Shown: positions 1-7,981 of the stretch, piece by piece
Position numbering within the stretch: the first letter of the stretch is position 1
Layout: each line of letters begins with the position of its first letter
Assembly: GCA_025937755.1 (NCBI GenBank)
Contig: JAICQR010000003.1
Coordinates: 1-58,151, forward strand
Length of the DNA stretch: 58,151 nt
Direction of reading: 5' to 3'
DNA from: Gemmatimonadales bacterium
Lineage (GTDB): Bacteria > Gemmatimonadota > Gemmatimonadetes > Gemmatimonadales > GWC2-71-9
Notes under the pieces: generated by a model
Seen by the model: the letters and a program-made list of their open reading frames with translations, nothing else
Databases searched by the model: none
What the model was told of the DNA's origin: nothing
Position numbers and translations under genes: made by a program

Positions 1-44
1 CTGGATTCGGTGGCAGCGGAGCCCTGAGAACACACCACGACGGG

Positions 45-58
45 CTGACTCGAGTCAG
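45..58. terminator. Perfect 14-bp palindrome at the 3' end of the ATPase gene
   Basis: CTGACTCGAGTCAG is a perfect palindrome that contains the TGA stop of the leftward ATPase gene. It could be a short terminator stem or a protein site. There is no T-run, so an intrinsic terminator is unproven. Confidence 0.3.
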
Positions 59-1239
59 TTCACGGGTGCAGGCGCCCCCAGGTCGCCCAGCGTTTCCATC
101 CTCACCCACCGACCGAAAAACGGGTTGTCGAAGCCGTAACCGGTCAGGCTCTCGGCGCGGAGAAGTATCCCGGAATCGATCAGCGAGCTTGCCGCGTTGG
201 CCGCTGCGCCACTGCTGCTCAAACCATATCGCTCGCCGGCGTCGCGGGTGGTCAGGCCATAGCGGTCCTCCGCGATGCAGCGGAGCACGTTCTGCTGGAG
301 CACCGTCAAGTCGTCCCATGTCGACTGGAGCGGCACCTCCTGCTCGGCGGTGACATCGTCGAGGGCCCGCGCCACGTCTGCGGCCGTCGCTACGCCTTTC
401 GAGATGCAGATGTCATGGCAGCGCCGTGCGAGCTGCACCCGGTCCCGGGTCCGCGGGCCAGCCGTCTCGACGATGATCGCGCCCACGCCGTCGGCTCTCA
501 CTCCATGCGCCGTCATCCGCTGATCGATCCACGTTGCAAAATGTTCGGCGTCGATGGGGCCGAACCGCAGCTGGTCTGCCAGGCCATAGAATGCGCGACC
601 CTTGTCCATCATGCGTTCGATCAGATGGGCCTGCGATCCGGCCAGCACATAGCTTACATGCGTATGCTTCTGCAGGATGCCACGCAGGTGCCACTCAGCG
701 CTCTCGCCGCCGAACCTCTGGACCTCCTGGAACTCGTCCAGCACGATACCGATAGGGGTTTCCCGTTCGGCGGCCAGTTGCTCTACGGAATCGAGTGTCT
801 GGGCCAGCGAGTTTCGCTGGTCTTCCAGGGATGCTGCTCGAAGCTTCACATCGAGACTCGGAAGGATCAGCCCGGTCGATGGGTCAGGTGTCAGGCTGAT
901 TATCACGCCGATGCGTCGGACGAACTCACCTATCGAGTCTCGCCACTTCCGGCCCAGTGCGCGGCCTGCGGCATCGAGGATCCGGTTTGCGATGTCAACG
1001 ACCGTAGACGCGGTGGAGATGTCCGCCAGGAACGCAATCCCGCCCTCGGCCTCGCGCCGCGCCAGCCCCTCCAGCAGCGCGGAGGTCTTGCCCATCCGGC
1101 GCGGCCCATACACCAGCAGCTTCGCAGCCGGCTCCCGGAGGGTTCCCAGAATACGCTCGAGCTCGGCATCCCGATCGGTGAAGAACTCGTCGGTAACGAC
1201 GCCGTGGATGCGGAAGGGATTGCTCGTCTGACTCGCCAT
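55..1239 (-). CDS. AAA-type ATPase with C-terminal winged helix
   Basis: A 394-aa cytosolic P-loop ATPase of the archaeal-ATPase/Orc-like kind; its partner is unknown. Walker A is GPRRMGKTS (residues 45-53). A Walker B-like stretch IVLDEFQEV lies near 165-173, followed by a sensor-like LAGSQ segment. The last ~80 residues look like a winged helix-turn-helix, as in many small bacterial ATPases of this family. It stands alone, divergent from the amidase gene, and the 128-nt gap between them carries CTGTAG-type inverted repeats that might be autoregulatory. The ATG at 1239 is preceded only by a weak AGGAC. Family assignment is good; the biological role is unknown. Confidence 0.8.
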   Translation of the reverse strand: MASQTSNPFRIHGVVTDEFFTDRDAELERILGTLREPAAKLLVYGPRRMGKTSALLEGLARREAEGGIAFLADISTASTVVDIANRILDAAGRALGRKWRDSIGEFVRRIGVIISLTPDPSTGLILPSLDVKLRAASLEDQRNSLAQTLDSVEQLAAERETPIGIVLDEFQEVQRFGGESAEWHLRGILQKHTHVSYVLAGSQAHLIERMMDKGRAFYGLADQLRFGPIDAEHFATWIDQRMTAHGVRADGVGAIIVETAGPRTRDRVQLARRCHDICISKGVATAADVARALDDVTAEQEVPLQSTWDDLTVLQQNVLRCIAEDRYGLTTRDAGERYGLSSSGAAANAASSLIDSGILLRAESLTGYGFDNPFFGRWVRMETLGDLGAPAPVN

Positions 1240-1248
1240 GGTCCTGAG

Positions 1249-1303
1249 CTGTAGATAACTACTGCAATATTACTGTAGTAATAGAAACTGTCAATATCTA
1301 CAG
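1249..1303. promoter_or_regulatory. AT-rich nested inverted repeats upstream of the ATPase gene
   Basis: CTGTAGAT (1249-1256) and ATCTACAG (1296-1303) are inverted copies flanking a perfect inner repeat ATTACT-GT-AGTAAT (1269-1282). The region is strikingly AT-rich for this genome and lies directly upstream of the leftward ATPase gene, so it probably holds its promoter and an operator. What binds it is unknown. Confidence 0.45.
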
Positions 1304-1367
1304 TTCGGGCCGCTGTGGAAGCATCAGCCTCCTGGGTGCGGCATTTTGGGGCTAGCTTACCCTTTCT

Positions 1368-2939
1368 ATGGCTCTCTCTCGACGCGACGCTCTTTCCCGG
1401 CTCGCCGCCCTCACCGCCATGACAGCCATGCCGCGTTCCGCGTGGTCGCTCGCCGGCCGCGATCCCGATCCACTCGACGGCACCATCGCACAATACGTGT
1501 CCGGTTATCATGCCGGCCGCTGGTCCGCGGAGGAAGTCACCGCCGCCGCGCTGGAGCGATGCCGGACCGAGGGGATGGCGCTTCGCGCTATCGACGCGCT
1601 CTCCGCCACCGCGATCGACGACGCCAGGGCGGCCGATGCCCGGCGTCGCGCCGGCAAGCTGTTGGGAGCGCTGGATGGTGTTCCGGTCTTCGCCAAGTCG
1701 ATCTACGACATGAACGGCCTGCCCACCACCGCGTCCAGCGCCGAGTGGGCCCGGCTCTTCCCGGAAGCGGTGGGGCGCGATTCGATCGAGGTGGCACGGC
1801 TGCGCGCGGCCGGCGCAATCGTGCTGGGCAAGACGGCCGCAGACGACTTCGCCTATCGCGGGGTGGGCACCAGCAGTCACACCGGCCAGGTGATCAATCC
1901 CCACGATCGTACCGGAGCGCGGACGCCGGGCGGCTCCAGTGCCGGCTCGGCAGTGGCCGTTGCCTGCGGGATGGCCTTTGCCGCCCTCGGCACCGACGAC
2001 GGCGGCTCCAACCGGATCCCGGCGGTATGCACCGGGGTGGTGGGAATGAAGCCCACCTTCGGGCTCGTGCCCCGCACCGGCGTCATTCCAACCTGGCCGT
2101 ACCTCGACACCCATGGTCCGCTGGCCCGCACGGTGGCCGACGCCGCATTGATGCTGGCCGCGATAGCCGAGCCGAGTGAGTCGGATCCGCTGTCGCTGGC
2201 GCTCGCGCGCAATGCGGCACCGGTCACTGGCTTTCGCGACGACGCGCTCAAGGGCGTGCGACTGGGCGTGGTCGAGGCGCATGTGCCGGAGGACAAGATG
2301 ACAGCCGGCGCGCTTGCGACCTGGCGCCGCGCGCTGAGCGACCTCCGCTCGGCTGGTGCGATGATCGAGCCATTCGCCTCGCCGGTGACCCTCGCCAACT
2401 ACCGGAAGCAGTTCAGTGACGCGGCAACCGAGCGCGGCGACGTAGCGCCGGATTCGCGATCGCCCGGGCCAACAGCTAACGCGCTTTACCTCTACTTCGC
2501 CGGGCGCAGCGAGAATCCGATGGAGGCGATCCGGCGCGGCTATCCCGCATATCGCGAGTTCTACGACGTGCTGCCGGAAACGTTCGAGGAGTGCGAGCCG
2601 CTGCTGCGCCAGCCGATGAGAAGCGATGCGGCGGGGCAGTCGTTCGCGCGGTCGCGAGCCGAGGTGGTAGCGGCGCTGGAGCGGGCAATGCGGGCAGCGG
2701 ACGTAGCGGCGCTGGTCTACCCCACCATGCCGTTCAATGCCTTCAGCCTGGCCGAGGGCTGGCCCGATGTGCGCACCGCGCTGGGATTCGGCAACTTCCT
2801 GGGGCTGCCTGAGGTGTCGGTGCCATCGGGAATGGGGCCGGACGGGATGCCGTCGCTCAGCCTGTCGGTGGTGGGGCTGCCGGGCGAGGACGCCCAGGTG
2901 CTGGCCCTGGCGCATGCGTATGAAGGGCATAGGGCGTAG
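1368..2939 (+). CDS. Amidase signature family enzyme, exported
   Basis: A 523-aa member of the amidase signature family, which hydrolyses C-N bonds with a Ser-cisSer-Lys triad. The Lys is in FAKS (~109), the Gly/Ser-rich motif is GGSSAGSA (~188-195) and the nucleophile segment is DDGGSNRIPA (~211-220). The N-terminus has SRRDAL followed by a hydrophobic stretch ending near AWSLAG, which resembles a Tat signal peptide, so periplasmic location is inferred. Length is normal for the family. The substrate cannot be told from sequence. The final codons and the TAG stop lie inside a 7-bp tandem array. Confidence 0.88.
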   Translation: MALSRRDALSRLAALTAMTAMPRSAWSLAGRDPDPLDGTIAQYVSGYHAGRWSAEEVTAAALERCRTEGMALRAIDALSATAIDDARAADARRRAGKLLGALDGVPVFAKSIYDMNGLPTTASSAEWARLFPEAVGRDSIEVARLRAAGAIVLGKTAADDFAYRGVGTSSHTGQVINPHDRTGARTPGGSSAGSAVAVACGMAFAALGTDDGGSNRIPAVCTGVVGMKPTFGLVPRTGVIPTWPYLDTHGPLARTVADAALMLAAIAEPSESDPLSLALARNAAPVTGFRDDALKGVRLGVVEAHVPEDKMTAGALATWRRALSDLRSAGAMIEPFASPVTLANYRKQFSDAATERGDVAPDSRSPGPTANALYLYFAGRSENPMEAIRRGYPAYREFYDVLPETFEECEPLLRQPMRSDAAGQSFARSRAEVVAALERAMRAADVAALVYPTMPFNAFSLAEGWPDVRTALGFGNFLGLPEVSVPSGMGPDGMPSLSLSVVGLPGEDAQVLALAHAYEGHRA

Positions 2940-2973
2940 GGCATAGGGCGTAGGGCGTAGGGCGCAGGGGGCA
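2925..2973 (+). repeat. Seven-unit 7-bp tandem array (GGGCRTA) spanning a stop codon
   Basis: Seven contiguous heptamers (GGGCATA, GGGCGTA, GGGCATA, GGGCGTA, GGGCGTA, GGGCGCA, GGGGGCA) begin in the last codons of the amidase gene. The TAG stop is supplied by the repeat. No gene lies between here and the kinase start at 3057. Confidence 0.9.
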
Positions 2974-3056
2974 GTACGAAGGCAGTTGCAGTACGGTACA
3001 CGCAGGTGCAGCTTCACGCGGTTGCCGTTTCCGCTCCCCGCGTCCGGTGGGAGTGC

Positions 3057-5015
3057 ATGCCTGACCTTGCCCGCATGATTCTCGCCGACCGGTACGTTAT
3101 CGAGCGCGAGCTCGGTCGCGGCGGTATGGCTACCGTGTGGCTGGCGCGGGACCGCCAGCACGAGCGGTTCGTCGCGATCAAGGTCCTGCATCCCGAACTC
3201 GCAGGAGCCATCTGGCTGGACCGGTTTGTCCGCGAAGTCCGGCTTACTGCGAGCCTCAAGCACCCCAACATCGTCTCGGTCATTGATTCCGGTGTCCTGC
3301 ACTCGCAGGATGGGACGACGCTGCCGTGGTATGCCATGGCCTGGCTCGAAGGCGAGTCGCTGCGTGCCCGGCTCGCGCGAGAGTGCCAGTTGCCCGTTGC
3401 CGAGGCGGTCGAGATCGCCGGGGCGGTTGGCAGCGCGCTCGAGGCGTCCCACCGGGCGGGCATCGTCCATCGCGACATCAAGCCGGAGAACATTTTCCTG
3501 TCGGATGGCCACGTTTACGTCGTGGACTTCGGTATCGCGAAGGCGCTGCTCCAGAACGGCGGCGAGCGCCTGACCAGCACGGGGCTGGCGATCGGCACCC
3601 CGGCCTACATGAGCCCCGAGCAGGCGATGGCTGATCCGGTGGACGCGCGGACCGACCAGTACAGTCTGGCCACCGTTCTCTACGAGATGCTGGCCGGCGA
3701 GGCGCCATTCAGCGGTGCCACCGCGCAGGCCATCGTGGCCCGCCGTCTCGCGGAGCGGGCTCGCCCGCTCATTCCGGTGCGGCCCACCGTGCCGATCCAG
3801 GTCGAGCGCGCAATCCTGAAGGCGCTCGAGCGTTCGCCGGCGGATCGCTTTCCGCACGTACGGGCCTTCACCCTGGCCCTGCTGGCTGAATCCGCGCCGA
3901 CGCCGGTGCCGCCGCGGCGGCTCCTTCGCCAATCCGTGCTGAGCGCGGCGCTGCTCACCGCCATCGTCGCCGGTGGGTGGCTGTTCACCATGCGGGCCCG
4001 CAGCACGCCACCGCGAATTCCCGATCCAGAGCTGATCGCCTTGTTCCAGCGCGGCTCCGATGCCCTGACTCGCCGCACGCCGCGCGGCCTCACCGAGGCC
4101 GTCCAGGCTTTTGCTTCGGCGGTTGGGCGCGATTCCTCCTTCGCGCCGGGCTGGACCGGGCTGGCCAAGGCATACCGCCAGGCCTATCAACGGTCGTTTG
4201 CGATCCACGGTCTCACGGGCGACAGCCTGCTGCAGCGGGCGCTGGTTGCCTCCGACCGCTCACTCGCGATCGACTCGAGCAGCTCGGAGGCATGGCTGGC
4301 GCGGGCGATGGTGAGCAAGAGCGTGGAACCCACGGATCCCGGCCCCAGTCTGCGGCTGATCCGGCGGGCGCTGTCGCTCGATTCCACCAATGCCGGGGCC
4401 TGGCACTTCCTGGGCACGCTCCTGTCCGAGACCGGTGACCTGGACGCCGGGATGGACGCGTGGCGGCGGTGCGTTGCACTCGCACCCGCCAACACCGAAT
4501 GCCTGGCCTTCCTCGGGTTGGGGCACTACTGGCGCCGGCGGTACGACAGCGCGGCGGCATGGGCCGACAGCGCCATCGCGGTCGAGCCCAACTACCTCCT
4601 CGGGCGGCAGGTGGCCGGCAACATCGCGGTGGAGCGGGGCGACTTCGCGAAGGCCGCGTCCGCATTCGACGCCGCGCGACGGGTCAGTACCGGAGTCGAG
4701 GCCATCAACAGCCTGGCAGGCAGCGCGCTGGCCGCGGCCCGCGCCGGGCGAAGCAAGGAAGCCCGCGCAATTCTGCGAAAGGTCGACTCGATGGCCACCG
4801 GCCTGGAGCCGTTCCCCTTGCACACTGCTGTCTACGCGTCCCATGCCTTTGCCGCGCTTGGCGAGCCAGACATGGCCCTGGCTTGGCTCGCCCGCTACGA
4901 GCCGCTGCGCGACCTCCATTATCAGTTCCATCTCCTGTGCGACCCTCCCTTCGACCCGCTCCGGAGTGTTCCCCGCTTCCAGTCGCTGCTGCTTCGGGGG
5001 GTGTCGGCTTGCTGA
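3057..5015 (+). CDS. Membrane-anchored Ser/Thr protein kinase with TPR-like tail
   Basis: A 652-aa PknB-type kinase. The glycine loop GRGGMATV is near 20-27, the ATP lysine is in VAIKV, the catalytic loop HRDIKPEN is near 138, DFGIAKAL follows, and GTPAYMSPEQA marks the activation segment/P+1 loop. One transmembrane helix (~293-313) is followed by ~330 residues of TPR-like helical repeats that would lie outside the cytoplasm and could act as a sensor. The open frame extends 17 codons further upstream, but ATG 3057 has GGTGGGAG seven bases ahead and fits the usual kinase N-terminus. It stands between an amidase and a DUF1697 gene without clear functional linkage. Confidence 0.92.
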   Translation: MPDLARMILADRYVIERELGRGGMATVWLARDRQHERFVAIKVLHPELAGAIWLDRFVREVRLTASLKHPNIVSVIDSGVLHSQDGTTLPWYAMAWLEGESLRARLARECQLPVAEAVEIAGAVGSALEASHRAGIVHRDIKPENIFLSDGHVYVVDFGIAKALLQNGGERLTSTGLAIGTPAYMSPEQAMADPVDARTDQYSLATVLYEMLAGEAPFSGATAQAIVARRLAERARPLIPVRPTVPIQVERAILKALERSPADRFPHVRAFTLALLAESAPTPVPPRRLLRQSVLSAALLTAIVAGGWLFTMRARSTPPRIPDPELIALFQRGSDALTRRTPRGLTEAVQAFASAVGRDSSFAPGWTGLAKAYRQAYQRSFAIHGLTGDSLLQRALVASDRSLAIDSSSSEAWLARAMVSKSVEPTDPGPSLRLIRRALSLDSTNAGAWHFLGTLLSETGDLDAGMDAWRRCVALAPANTECLAFLGLGHYWRRRYDSAAAWADSAIAVEPNYLLGRQVAGNIAVERGDFAKAASAFDAARRVSTGVEAINSLAGSALAAARAGRSKEARAILRKVDSMATGLEPFPLHTAVYASHAFAALGEPDMALAWLARYEPLRDLHYQFHLLCDPPFDPLRSVPRFQSLLLRGVSAC

Positions 5016-5073
5016 GTTCCAGTCGGCGCTATGAAGCGCAAGTGTATTATCAAGGTGCACGGATGAGAGCTTG

Positions 5074-5589
5074 ATGCCCCGCTACGTGGCCCTGCTTCGG
5101 GGCGTGATGCCCACCAACGCGAAGATGGCCGACCTCAGGAACAGCTTTGAGTGCGCCGGCTTTACCGACGTCTGGACCGTGCGTTCGAGTGGCAACGTGG
5201 TGTTCGACGCAACCAGCAGGTCCGAAACGGCAATCACCCGCCGGGCCGAGGGAGCCATGGCGGAGCAACTGGGGCGGAGCTTCTATACCATCGTGCGGCC
5301 GGTGAGCCACCTGCGTTCGCTGCTCGCGTCGGATCCCTACGCGAAGTTCCGCCTGCCGGCCACGTCCAAACGGATCGTCACCTTCCTTCGCGAGCCCGCC
5401 GGGAAGACACCGCCCCTGCCGATCGAGGTGGATGGAGCCCGGATACTTTCGCTCAAGGGCCGCGAAGTCTATTCCGCCTACACCCCGGATCCCCGTGGCC
5501 CCAACTTCATGGTGCTGATCGAGAAGACGTTCGGCACCAACCTCACCACCCGCACCTGGGAAACAGTGCAGAAGTGCGCGACGGCATGA
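5074..5589 (+). CDS. DUF1697 family protein
   Basis: A 171-aa protein with the DUF1697 hallmark N-terminus (RYVALLRGV), then a WTVRSSGNVVF segment, and near-typical length. The biochemical role of the family is unknown. I use ATG 5074 rather than the TTG one codon earlier because GGATGAG lies at the right spacing. Its stop overlaps the start of the next gene (ATGA), so the two are probably co-translated. Confidence 0.85.
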   Translation: MPRYVALLRGVMPTNAKMADLRNSFECAGFTDVWTVRSSGNVVFDATSRSETAITRRAEGAMAEQLGRSFYTIVRPVSHLRSLLASDPYAKFRLPATSKRIVTFLREPAGKTPPLPIEVDGARILSLKGREVYSAYTPDPRGPNFMVLIEKTFGTNLTTRTWETVQKCATA

Positions 5590-6392
5590 CCGGCACGAGC
5601 ACGGTACGCATCGCACTCGCAAACATCCGGGTTCCCCGGACACCCGAGGACTCCGTGCTCCTGGCGACATCGGCGGTCGCCGAAGCTGGCCGGCAAGGCG
5701 CGCTGGTGCTCTGCTTTCCGGAGTGCTTCGTGCCCGGCTATCGGTGGCCCGGCACGACACCGCCAGCTCCGGATCCTGCCTTCCTTGCACAGGCGTGGGA
5801 TGCTGTCGCGAAAGCCGCGAAGTCGGCCGGTATCACGGTCATCCTGGGCACTGAGCGCGAGACCGGCCGTGGCTTGCAAATCACCGCCTGCGTGTTCGGT
5901 CCGGACGGCACCATCGTCGGATGGCAGGACAAGGGGCAGCTCGATCCCTCGGAAGAATCCATCTATCCCGCGCGCGCCACCGAACGCAGCGTCTTCAGTG
6001 CCGGCCCGCTGACGTTTGGCGTGGTGATCTGCCACGAAGGCTGGAGGTATCCGGAAACGGTGCGGTGGGCGGTGCGTCGAGGTGCGCAGGTCGTCTTTCA
6101 CCCACATGCGCACGTGGCCGAGCCGGGGAGCTACCGGCCTGTCACGTTTGCGGATCCCGCCAACACCTTTCACGAGAAGGCGGTTCTGTGCCGAGCAGCG
6201 GAGAACACATGCTTCTTCGCCTCCGTGAATTGCGCGAGCGAAGGCTCCGGCACCACCTCGGCGGTCGCGCGCCCGGACGGCACGTTGCAGTGCTTTCAAC
6301 CCTACGGCCAGGAAGGCCTGCTGGTGGCGGACCTGGACCTCAGCACCGCCACCGGGTTGCTCGCGCAGCGGTGCAGGACTTCGCCGATGTAA
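5586..6392 (+). CDS. Carbon-nitrogen hydrolase (nitrilase fold)
   Basis: A 268-aa nitrilase-superfamily amidohydrolase. The Glu-Lys-Cys triad is visible: Glu in CFPECFVPGY, Lys in WQDKGQLD and Cys in VVICHEGWRYPE. It is cytosolic and acts on an unknown amide or nitrile. The ATG at 5586 overlaps the stop of the DUF1697 gene as ATGA, indicating translational coupling. An in-frame extension to 5151 is an open-frame artefact running through the upstream gene. The stop at 6392 is followed by the fold-back repeat region. Confidence 0.88.
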   Translation: MTGTSTVRIALANIRVPRTPEDSVLLATSAVAEAGRQGALVLCFPECFVPGYRWPGTTPPAPDPAFLAQAWDAVAKAAKSAGITVILGTERETGRGLQITACVFGPDGTIVGWQDKGQLDPSEESIYPARATERSVFSAGPLTFGVVICHEGWRYPETVRWAVRRGAQVVFHPHAHVAEPGSYRPVTFADPANTFHEKAVLCRAAENTCFFASVNCASEGSGTTSAVARPDGTLQCFQPYGQEGLLVADLDLSTATGLLAQRCRTSPM

Positions 6393-6415
6393 AGCCGTCC
6401 AGCTACCGCCGTTCA

Positions 6416-6575
6416 CTCCGCTGCTTCCCTCCGGCGCCTGAGGCCGGCGGCCGCCCCACATCGCCCTACCGCCCTACCGCCCTACCGCCCTACCGCCCTA
6501 CCGCCTTGCCGCCCTACCGACCTACCGCCTTACCGTCCGTCCGCCGAGCCACGCCGCCCGCGGGAAGCAGCGGAG
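6416..6575. repeat. Fold-back repeat, copy 1 (14-bp terminal inverted repeats)
   Basis: The left arm CTCCGCTGCTTCCC (6416-6429) and right arm GGGAAGCAGCGGAG (6562-6575) are perfect inverted copies. An inner stem CCGGC/GCCGG (6431-6435/6444-6448) follows the left arm. The same left flank, inner stem and right flank recur at 58021-58136, so this is a dispersed element. Its middle is occupied here by a 9-bp tandem array. No coding content is evident. Confidence 0.8.
6463..6536. repeat. 9-bp tandem array (CCCTACCGC) inside the fold-back repeat
   Basis: About eight imperfect copies of a 9-bp unit fill the loop of the fold-back element. Related units occur at 35645-35672 and, as CTTACCGC, at 57981-58012. 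Confidence 0.85.
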
Positions 6576-6594
6576 CTCGCGGCATCCAGGCACC

Positions 6595-6676
6595 GTCGCC
6601 GAGCCGCCGAGCCGCCGAGCCGCCGAGCCGCCGAGCCGTCTAGCCGTCTAGCCGTCTAGCTGTCCAGCCGTCCAGC
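6595..6676. repeat. Adjacent tandem arrays (GCCGAGCC-type and CTAGCCGT-type)
   Basis: A GC-rich array with GCCGAGCC core units (6595-6635) passes into 8-bp CTAGCCGT units (6636-6676). The second array encodes the last residues and the TAG stop of the leftward ferredoxin-like membrane protein. Positions 6595-6624 match 30 of 30 bases, inverted, with a coding stretch at 56933-56962. Confidence 0.85.
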
Positions 6677-7644
6677 TTCCCCACCGCCCGCACCACCCAC
6701 ATCGCCAGCAAGCCGCCCGCCGCCAGCCGCAGGAGCAACCCCGCGGCATCCCCGCCGCCATAGGCGGTGGCGAGTGCTGGTGCAGCGAACCAGTAGTAGA
6801 GCCCGAACGCCAGCCCGCCGAGCAGCGGCAAGGCCGCCCGCGCGGTTATCCGAGTGGTGATCACGAGCGCGCCCAGCACCAGCACGCTGGCCGCCGACCA
6901 CACCAGGATACGCAGGTACACGTCCGGCGCAGTTGAAAATGCTCCGTTCTCGCTGGTGAAGTAGCCGACCACGAAACCGGGGAAGCCGATGCTGAACAGG
7001 CCGAACGGGGTGCCGAGCCAGCGGATTGAGCGGCGCTTGGGTCCCAGCGTCTGCATCAGCGTCTTCTCGCCTGCCATGTCGAGGCAGCCTGACGGGGTGC
7101 ACATGCTGCATGCGGCACACCGCGCACTCCCGATGCGAACCAGCGGATACTGGCCGTACAGTTTCTCAACCGGGAGGACCGGGCAGATGGCATTGCAGAA
7201 GCCGGCTCGCCGGGCGAACAGCAATCCCGCTGCCAGTGCAATCGCCGCGACGGCGACGATGGTGAGCGCCAGCACTGGCCCACTTTCGTTGAACAGGAAC
7301 CGGCGCGCTGGCACCATGAGAAGCAGCAGGGCGATGCCTGCCGCCCATGAAGCGCGAAGGGCATTTCCTTTGAGACGCCGTGTCCCGATGCGCTGGCCGG
7401 TGGCAGTGTTCAGCGTGGCAAGCGGGCAGACGTTGCGCCAGATGATGGGATTGATCAGGAACACGGCCGGGAGCAGTGGAATCACCATGTCCCACAGCAC
7501 ATGCAGCGTGGGCGCCGGGCGGACAGCCAGGCCGGCGAGCAGGGCGACGGTCAGCAGCAGCCCGAGCATCTGGGCCGCGGCGTACCAGCCCCTGGATGGC
7601 GCCGAGATTGAATGAATGTCGAGATGAACGGCCCGGTATGCCAT
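6640..7644 (-). CDS. Polytopic membrane protein with NapH/NosR-like 4Fe-4S motifs
   Basis: A 334-aa protein with about eight hydrophobic helices and Cys clusters WRNVCPLATLN, FCNAICPVLP and CAACSMCTPSGCLD. The CP turns after helices resemble the NapH/NosR/RdxA polyferredoxin group, which passes electrons across or along the membrane. It lies just beyond the SCO gene and may serve the same respiratory module, although a small divergent gene separates them. The C-terminus (ARRLDG and stop) is encoded by an 8-bp tandem array, so the natural end may have been altered. The exact partner is unknown. Confidence 0.75.
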   Translation of the reverse strand: MAYRAVHLDIHSISAPSRGWYAAAQMLGLLLTVALLAGLAVRPAPTLHVLWDMVIPLLPAVFLINPIIWRNVCPLATLNTATGQRIGTRRLKGNALRASWAAGIALLLLMVPARRFLFNESGPVLALTIVAVAAIALAAGLLFARRAGFCNAICPVLPVEKLYGQYPLVRIGSARCAACSMCTPSGCLDMAGEKTLMQTLGPKRRSIRWLGTPFGLFSIGFPGFVVGYFTSENGAFSTAPDVYLRILVWSAASVLVLGALVITTRITARAALPLLGGLAFGLYYWFAAPALATAYGGGDAAGLLLRLAAGGLLAMWVVRAVGKLDGWTARRLDG

Positions 7645-7750
7645 GATGGTGCACCTCGCCGTGTAGGTGGAAAATGCCGAACCTCACGCTGTCTTCACCG
7701 CCGCTTCATGGCTGGCATGCGACTGTGGAACACCAGAGAAGGAGTGCCAT

Positions 7751-7957
7751 ATGAGCACCCGCCTGTTCCTGCCGCTTGCCGCCTTGCTGACCCTGGCGTG
7801 CGCACCCGCGATCCCCGCCCGGCCCGATCTTGCACCGGTCACCGAAGCCGCCGCAGGCATGACAGCACCTGCCATCGCCGTTAGTGCCCCGGTGATCCCC
7901 AGGCTGGATCTCTCGCCGATCAACGCCGAGGTCAGGACGATCGCCCGCCCGCGCTGA
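7751..7957 (+). CDS. Small secreted or lipid-anchored protein, unknown function
   Basis: A 68-aa Ala/Pro-rich protein. AGGAG lies six bases ahead of ATG 7751. The N-terminus is a short signal sequence (LFLPLAALLTLACAP) with a Cys in a lipobox-like but imperfect place. It is transcribed opposite to its neighbours, between the ferredoxin-like protein and the SCO gene. No family recognised. The good ribosome binding site is the main support. Confidence 0.5.
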   Translation: MSTRLFLPLAALLTLACAPAIPARPDLAPVTEAAAGMTAPAIAVSAPVIPRLDLSPINAEVRTIARPR

Positions 7958-7981
7958 GCCACTGGCCGCGCGGGCCGCTCG

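Noticed and set aside
930..4208. A 1092-codon minus-strand open frame
   Set aside because: It is antisense to the amidase and kinase genes, Arg/Gly/His-rich and without domain motifs: a typical high-GC shadow frame.
5151..5585. N-terminal 145-residue extension of the nitrilase-fold protein
   Set aside because: It runs through the DUF1697 gene in another frame and is not nitrilase-like. ATG 5586 in the ATGA overlap is the sensible start.
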